From Actinomycetota bacterium (GTDB taxonomy: Bacteria; Actinomycetota; Humimicrobiia; Humimicrobiales; Humimicrobiaceae), in NCBI GenBank assembly GCA_023379515.1, contig JAMCQQ010000398.1, forward strand, positions 1-10,171: DNA of 10,171 nucleotides. Reading direction: 5' to 3'. Below, piece by piece: positions 6,878 to 10,171 of this stretch (positions within the stretch are counted from its first letter, which is position 1; each line of letters opens with the position of its first letter). A program made the translations under genes and the position numbers. The notes under the pieces are model-generated. The model was given only the letters and a program-made list of their open reading frames with translations, was not told the DNA's origin and made no database searches.

Positions 6878-8059
6878 TTAATTCATACCTATATAAATTT
6901 TTTTATCCACTTTTAAATTATCTCCCCAATAGCTGTAATAATAATAGTGATAATTGTATAATGTAGCATCATTTCTGATAAATGACATGTAGATATACGT
7001 ATTTTTAAGATTTTCAAAAGTGGTGTCTTGTGATGAGCCATTGTTATCATCATAAGTCGGGTCAAACGGAACCCAACCATAGTCACTTATAAATACTTCA
7101 GACCAGTTGTGCCCCATTGCAAGGTCGCCGGCATCAATGGGATAACCCTCTATCGATCTTGCCGGGAAACCTGAAGCTCGGCATAAAGTAACAAATGTAT
7201 CTGTATAATCAGTACAATCACCACCTTTATTTTTTAGAGCCTGGACCGCACCAATATCCCCAGGATTATAACCAAAATAATCAAGATTTTTCATTACAAA
7301 GTCATAATTCGTCTCTACGTGGTCCAAAGGATCTTCCGTAAAAGTATGAACCGGATCAAGATTTTGTATTATCGGATTATTTACCTCTATATATTTTTCT
7401 TCCATTAGATATTTGGAGAAGTTATCCTCTGCCGTTTGATCTTTATTTAAGATCATCGCTCTCTCAAGATCATACTTATAAATTTCAAGCTCAGTTGTTA
7501 TTTTCAATTTAAAATCAGATAAAGGTTTTGAAATTAGAAATTCCGCATATTTATTTAACCCATCCGTAAAAATCCTTGTGGGAGATGTTGAGTAATCTAC
7601 AGATAATACTTCCTGCCTGTCTTCGTAATTATTGGGTATTATAGTGATGAAGTCAATTTTGGAAGTATCCCCCAAAATATCAAAGTAGTATTCCATTACA
7701 AAATTTATCTTTTTACCTTTTGCTGTTTTGCCTGTACCGCTACTTGTCCCTGTATTCGAATCATCCGGATTTAAAGCACCCGGATCCAATGTTTCTGTTG
7801 AAGAATCATCCGGAGTAACAGAAGAATTATCAGTTGCAGAAGAGGTTGTGCTGTTTGATGTATCTGCTGCATTCGAGTCCCGAACATTGTTTGCATCTGT
7901 GCCATAGCTGGTGTCAGTTGTTTTATTATGAAATTCATTTAACCTATCAACAATATAATTTATGGGGCGGCATGAAGTCATTGAAGCTGTTAAAAATAAG
8001 GTGAGTATAGTTATAACAACATATATGAAAATAATTTTTAAAATTTTAAATTTTTTCAT
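6878..8059 (-). CDS. Transglutaminase-like domain lipoprotein
   Basis: Predicted to be exported and lipid-anchored. A hydrophobic signal (8-24) ends in a lipobox-like MTSC with C30 as the modified cysteine. Residues 45-115 are a disordered linker rich in Ser, Thr, Asp and Asn. The C-terminal half carries the transglutaminase/protease-like fold with a full Cys-His-Asp triad: GGDCTDYT (C282), GHNWSEVF (H317) and FDPTYDD (D333). The tail, about 365-378, is unusually rich in tyrosine (HYYYYSYWGD). Such domains act as peptidases or amidases, or crosslink proteins; the substrate here is unknown. It is inserted between the trmR-like and trhP-like genes, with 37- and 26-base gaps, so it is probably co-transcribed with them and with mltG, and a cell-envelope role is an inference from that. 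No clear ribosome binding site precedes the ATG. Confidence 0.88.
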   Translation of the reverse strand: MKKFKILKIIFIYVVITILTLFLTASMTSCRPINYIVDRLNEFHNKTTDTSYGTDANNVRDSNAADTSNSTTSSATDNSSVTPDDSSTETLDPGALNPDDSNTGTSSGTGKTAKGKKINFVMEYYFDILGDTSKIDFITIIPNNYEDRQEVLSVDYSTSPTRIFTDGLNKYAEFLISKPLSDFKLKITTELEIYKYDLERAMILNKDQTAEDNFSKYLMEEKYIEVNNPIIQNLDPVHTFTEDPLDHVETNYDFVMKNLDYFGYNPGDIGAVQALKNKGGDCTDYTDTFVTLCRASGFPARSIEGYPIDAGDLAMGHNWSEVFISDYGWVPFDPTYDDNNGSSQDTTFENLKNTYIYMSFIRNDATLYNYHYYYYSYWGDNLKVDKKIYIGMN

Positions 8060-8096
8060 TAAAAATTCAGTTCACTAAATTAAAAAAGGGATGATT

Positions 8097-8729
8097 TTAA
8101 TATTTTGATATCTTGTCAGATTGTAAATGCAAATTTATAAAAAAAGAAATTGCAATTCCATCGCCGATATCCAGAAAATGGTTTTGAAAATAACCGCTGT
8201 TTGTAATGAAATTTATATATTCTTTTATTCCATTGATGCTGTTGATATCATGCTTTGAAATATTTTTTTTAAAGATCATGCCATCATAAAAGATATTATC
8301 GGCTACCACAAGGGCATTTTTTTTCAACTTTCCAAGCAGACTTTTAATATATTGAGGATATTCATATTTGGCAGCATCAATAAAAACCATGTCGAATTTT
8401 TGATTGAGTGCCGGAATTATCTTTAAGGCATTTCCTGAATAAAACCGGATTTTCCCGCTATATTTTTCAGGGAACGAACTTTTTATAAATTTCTCTGCAA
8501 TTGCAAGCCTTTCTTTATTTAAATCTATACCTTCATATAAGCTTATACCCGGCAAGTTCCTGATTAAGAAATAAGTGGAATAGCCTGTTCCACAGCCTAT
8601 TTCCAGAATGTTTTTTGGTCTGACAAGCAAGCAGGCCATACTGAGAAAATATCCGATTTCATCGTCAATAATAGGAATTTTTCTTAAAGCCGCATCTTTC
8701 CTCAAACGCAAAAGAAGTTCTCTTTCCAT
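8097..8729 (-). CDS. trmR: SAM-dependent O-methyltransferase, probable tRNA 5-hydroxyuridine methyltransferase TrmR
   Basis: Belongs to the COG4122 O-methyltransferase family. SAM-binding motif I is ILEIGCGTGYS (41-51), an acidic residue after strand 2 is in EGIDLNK (D69), and the metal-binding and catalytic acidic set is FIDAAK (D118) with ADNIF (D144, N145). The position beside mltG and a U32 gene matches B. subtilis YrrM (TrmR), which methylates 5-hydroxyuridine-34 of tRNA to 5-methoxyuridine, the step after TrhP. The coordinates use the first ATG, giving 210 residues, but this start is doubtful. It has no Shine-Dalgarno site, the N-terminal helix seems short for the family, and the frame stays open upstream to the mltG stop codon without ATG, GTG or TTG. 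A start at ATT 8777 or ATA 8774 behind AAAAGGAT would add 16 or 15 residues. A catechol-type substrate is the alternative function. Confidence 0.85.
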   Translation of the reverse strand: MERELLLRLRKDAALRKIPIIDDEIGYFLSMACLLVRPKNILEIGCGTGYSTYFLIRNLPGISLYEGIDLNKERLAIAEKFIKSSFPEKYSGKIRFYSGNALKIIPALNQKFDMVFIDAAKYEYPQYIKSLLGKLKKNALVVADNIFYDGMIFKKNISKHDINSINGIKEYINFITNSGYFQNHFLDIGDGIAISFFINLHLQSDKISKY

Positions 8730-8780
8730 AAGGAGAGCTTTTAAATCCTTGTTTAGGTCTGTGCTGTAATTTATAATGCT

Positions 8781-8787
8781 ATCCTTT
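8781..8787 (-). promoter_or_regulatory. Candidate ribosome binding site for a longer trmR form
   Basis: AAAGGAT on the minus strand touches the mltG stop codon (8789-8787) and lies 3 bases before ATT (8777) and 6 bases before ATA (8774), in frame with the methyltransferase. It is more than 50 bases from the first ATG (8729), too far to serve it. It therefore suggests a rare start codon coupled to mltG termination. Confidence 0.4.
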
Positions 8788-9821
8788 TATTGGTTGCTTT
8801 TATTCTGTTCGTGTCCTTCAAGAGTCCTTGAAAATGAGTGGGTATGTTTCTCAGGATCAGTAACAACGTAATATAGGTAATCCACGTCTGCCGGTGCAAG
8901 CGCCGCTTCTATTGAAGCAAGACCCGGACTGGATATGGGAGTTGGCATAAGTCCTGCATACAAATAAGTATTATATGGCGAATCAACCTTAAGGTCTTCA
9001 AAAGTAACTATTTCATCCCACTTATTTAAAGCATATCTTACGGTTGCGTCTATCTGGAGAAGCATCCCTTCTTTTAACCTGTTATGAATAACTGCCGAGA
9101 TTAAAGGCCGCTCTTCCGGAACATATGCTTCTCTCTCAATTAGTGACGCAATCTTTAAAATGTCATATGGAGTAAGGTTATCTTTCGCAGCAGATGAATA
9201 ATCCAGTTTTCCAGTTTCCAGTTGATATTGAGTCAGAAGCATTTCTATTATGTTCTGTGCAGTGTAGTTAATTGTCACTTCATATGTCTTTGGAAATAAA
9301 AATCCTTCAAGACTTGCTGCATCTTTCAAAAATTCATAATTATAATTACTTTTATCAACCGCCTTATCGAGATCAGCTCTTTTTATGAATGGTAAATCCT
9401 GTGCTATTCTGTCAAGTGTTTGGCTAATTATAAATCCTTCGGGTATTACAATTTTGTAACTTACTTCGGGAATTTCCGAGGTTATGGAACTTAGAACAAC
9501 TGAGTATTCGGAACCTGTCAGAAGTTTATATTTTCCAGGTAATAAGTTTTTTTCCTTGCCTTCCTGCTGAACATATAACTTGAAAAAAAAGCTATTATCA
9601 ACTATGCCTTTATTTGCCAAGAGGTCCGCAATTTCATTCAGGCTCATACCTTCCTTGATTTCAATTTCAACCTCAATTCCATTTTCAAGAGTTTGACCTT
9701 CTTTTGAAGCCTGTGGACTGCTGCATGAAATTAAAAAAGATAATAGTCCCAGCATCATCAACAGAACTGCAAGTATTGCAAATCCAATATTGATAGTGAT
9801 TTTGTTTCTCCTTGGTTTCAT
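8787..9821 (-). CDS. mltG: Endolytic murein transglycosylase MltG (YceG family)
   Basis: Cleaves nascent, uncrosslinked glycan strands on the outer face of the cytoplasmic membrane, helping to set glycan length. Residues 10-32 form an N-terminal hydrophobic segment. A LysM-like region follows at about 50-115, and the YceG catalytic domain runs from about 123 to 335. The expected active-site Glu is E229 in SLIEREA. Family blocks EGFLFPKTYEV (172-182), LQIDATVRYAL (255-265), SPYNTYLYAGL (281-291) and PTPISSPG (293-300) are all present. Length (344) is normal. LISC (30-33) fits a lipobox, so this copy may be lipid-anchored at C33 rather than a plain membrane-spanning protein. AGGGG lies 4 bases before the ATG. 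It sits 40 bases after ruvX and just before trmR, as in many Bacillota, and is probably in one operon with them. Confidence 0.95.
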   Translation of the reverse strand: MKPRRNKITINIGFAILAVLLMMLGLLSFLISCSSPQASKEGQTLENGIEVEIEIKEGMSLNEIADLLANKGIVDNSFFFKLYVQQEGKEKNLLPGKYKLLTGSEYSVVLSSITSEIPEVSYKIVIPEGFIISQTLDRIAQDLPFIKRADLDKAVDKSNYNYEFLKDAASLEGFLFPKTYEVTINYTAQNIIEMLLTQYQLETGKLDYSSAAKDNLTPYDILKIASLIEREAYVPEERPLISAVIHNRLKEGMLLQIDATVRYALNKWDEIVTFEDLKVDSPYNTYLYAGLMPTPISSPGLASIEAALAPADVDYLYYVVTDPEKHTHSFSRTLEGHEQNKSNQ

Positions 9822-9861
9822 TTAGCCCCTAAAAATATGATTTTTATTCTTAAATTAAATT

Positions 9862-10171
9862 TTAGTCATTCTGCCGTAAATTCCTCTTTACTGTCAAGTA
9901 ATCATTCAAAATAACTGCTGCGGAAATTTTATCGATATTTCCAACACTTTTTTTAACTTTTTTACCTTCAGCCTTTAAAATTCCTGATGAAATTTTGGAA
10001 GTAAATCTTTCGTCAATGTATTCAATTTCGATGCAGATTTCTTTTATAATTTCATCGACCAGACTTTTTATTTTTTCAGCCTGAAAACCATATTCGCCTT
10101 TTAAATTATATGGGATCCCAATAATTACTTTCTCTATATTATAATCTTTAATTATTTTATTTAGATTTTCT
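9862..10171 (-). CDS. ruvX: RuvX/YqgF family putative Holliday junction resolvase, C-terminal part
   Basis: The 5' end lies beyond the right edge of the window; 102 residues up to the TAA stop are visible. They carry the RNase H-like YqgF blocks: VIIGIPYNLKG (strand and glycine turn), YIDERFTS (the conserved acidic DER motif) and NIDKISAAVILNDYL (the C-terminal acidic D-x3-AA-x-IL block). Family members run to about 140 residues, so roughly a quarter to a third is missing. The family is linked to 16S rRNA 5'-end maturation in E. coli and to Holliday junction cleavage in mycobacteria. The stop codon is 40 bases before the mltG start, and this ruvX-mltG adjacency is widespread in Bacillota. Confidence 0.93.
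   Translation of the reverse strand, partial: ENLNKIIKDYNIEKVIIGIPYNLKGEYGFQAEKIKSLVDEIIKEICIEIEYIDERFTSKISSGILKAEGKKVKKSVGNIDKISAAVILNDYLTVKRNLRQND

Noticed and set aside
7715..7930. Low-complexity Ser/Thr/Asp-coding stretch, checked as a tandem DNA repeat
   Set aside because: The amino acid composition is biased, but no regular repeat unit is visible at DNA or protein level; it is best read as a disordered linker in the transglutaminase-like lipoprotein.
1..10171. CRISPR arrays, tRNA or rRNA genes, insertion sequences, phage or defence genes
   Set aside because: None seen on either strand; the window is almost filled by housekeeping and membrane genes.

Overview
The window is AT-rich bacterial DNA (by eye about one third G+C). 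Every gene I can support reads on the minus strand, so the order of transcription runs from the high-coordinate end to the low one: ruvX (cut by the right edge), mltG, a trmR-like O-methyltransferase, a transglutaminase-like lipoprotein, a U32 family protein (trhP-like), a frame-disrupted small membrane-protein reading frame, a P2-type cation ATPase, two single-domain TrkA (RCK) proteins, and a family 2 glycosyltransferase that stops 12 bases from the left edge. I see no rRNA, tRNA, CRISPR array, insertion sequence or phage gene.

Right half (about 5586-10171). The order ruvX - mltG - O-methyltransferase - U32 protein matches the Bacillus subtilis yrrK-yrrL-yrrM-yrrN/yrrO neighbourhood. YrrM (TrmR) and the U32 proteins YrrN/YrrO (TrhP) carry out the two steps that make 5-methoxyuridine at the tRNA wobble base, so a tRNA wobble-modification pair is the likely core here. 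MltG trims nascent peptidoglycan strands. The extra member is a transglutaminase-fold lipoprotein sitting between the two tRNA-modification genes.

Middle (5316-5585). A 270-base gap holds a candidate Shine-Dalgarno site and two short reading frames in different phases. Joined by a +1 shift they would give a peptide of about 54 residues with one membrane span and a basic tail, resembling a degenerate cell-wall sorting signal. It also holds a small inverted repeat and a candidate promoter placed so close to the ATPase start that the mRNA could be leaderless.

Left half (1088-5315). The 939-residue ATPase resembles animal Na,K-ATPase alpha subunits in the transport helices more than it resembles SERCA. 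It is followed by two TrkA-type NAD-binding potassium-uptake regulators, which are translationally coupled. Together they look like a K+/Na+ homeostasis cassette, but the TrkH/KtrB channel that the TrkA proteins would regulate is not in the window.

Lineage. The mltG neighbourhood is Bacillota-like. The tandem half-size TrkA pair recalls Actinomycetota (ceoB/ceoC). Two lipobox signals and a sorting-signal-like tail suggest a Gram-positive or deep-branching AT-rich bacterium. I cannot place it more exactly. Most genes here are ordinary families. The points most worth checking are the probable non-ATG start of the methyltransferase, the missing third cation site of the ATPase, the broken small gene at 5395-5560, and the early end of the glycosyltransferase.
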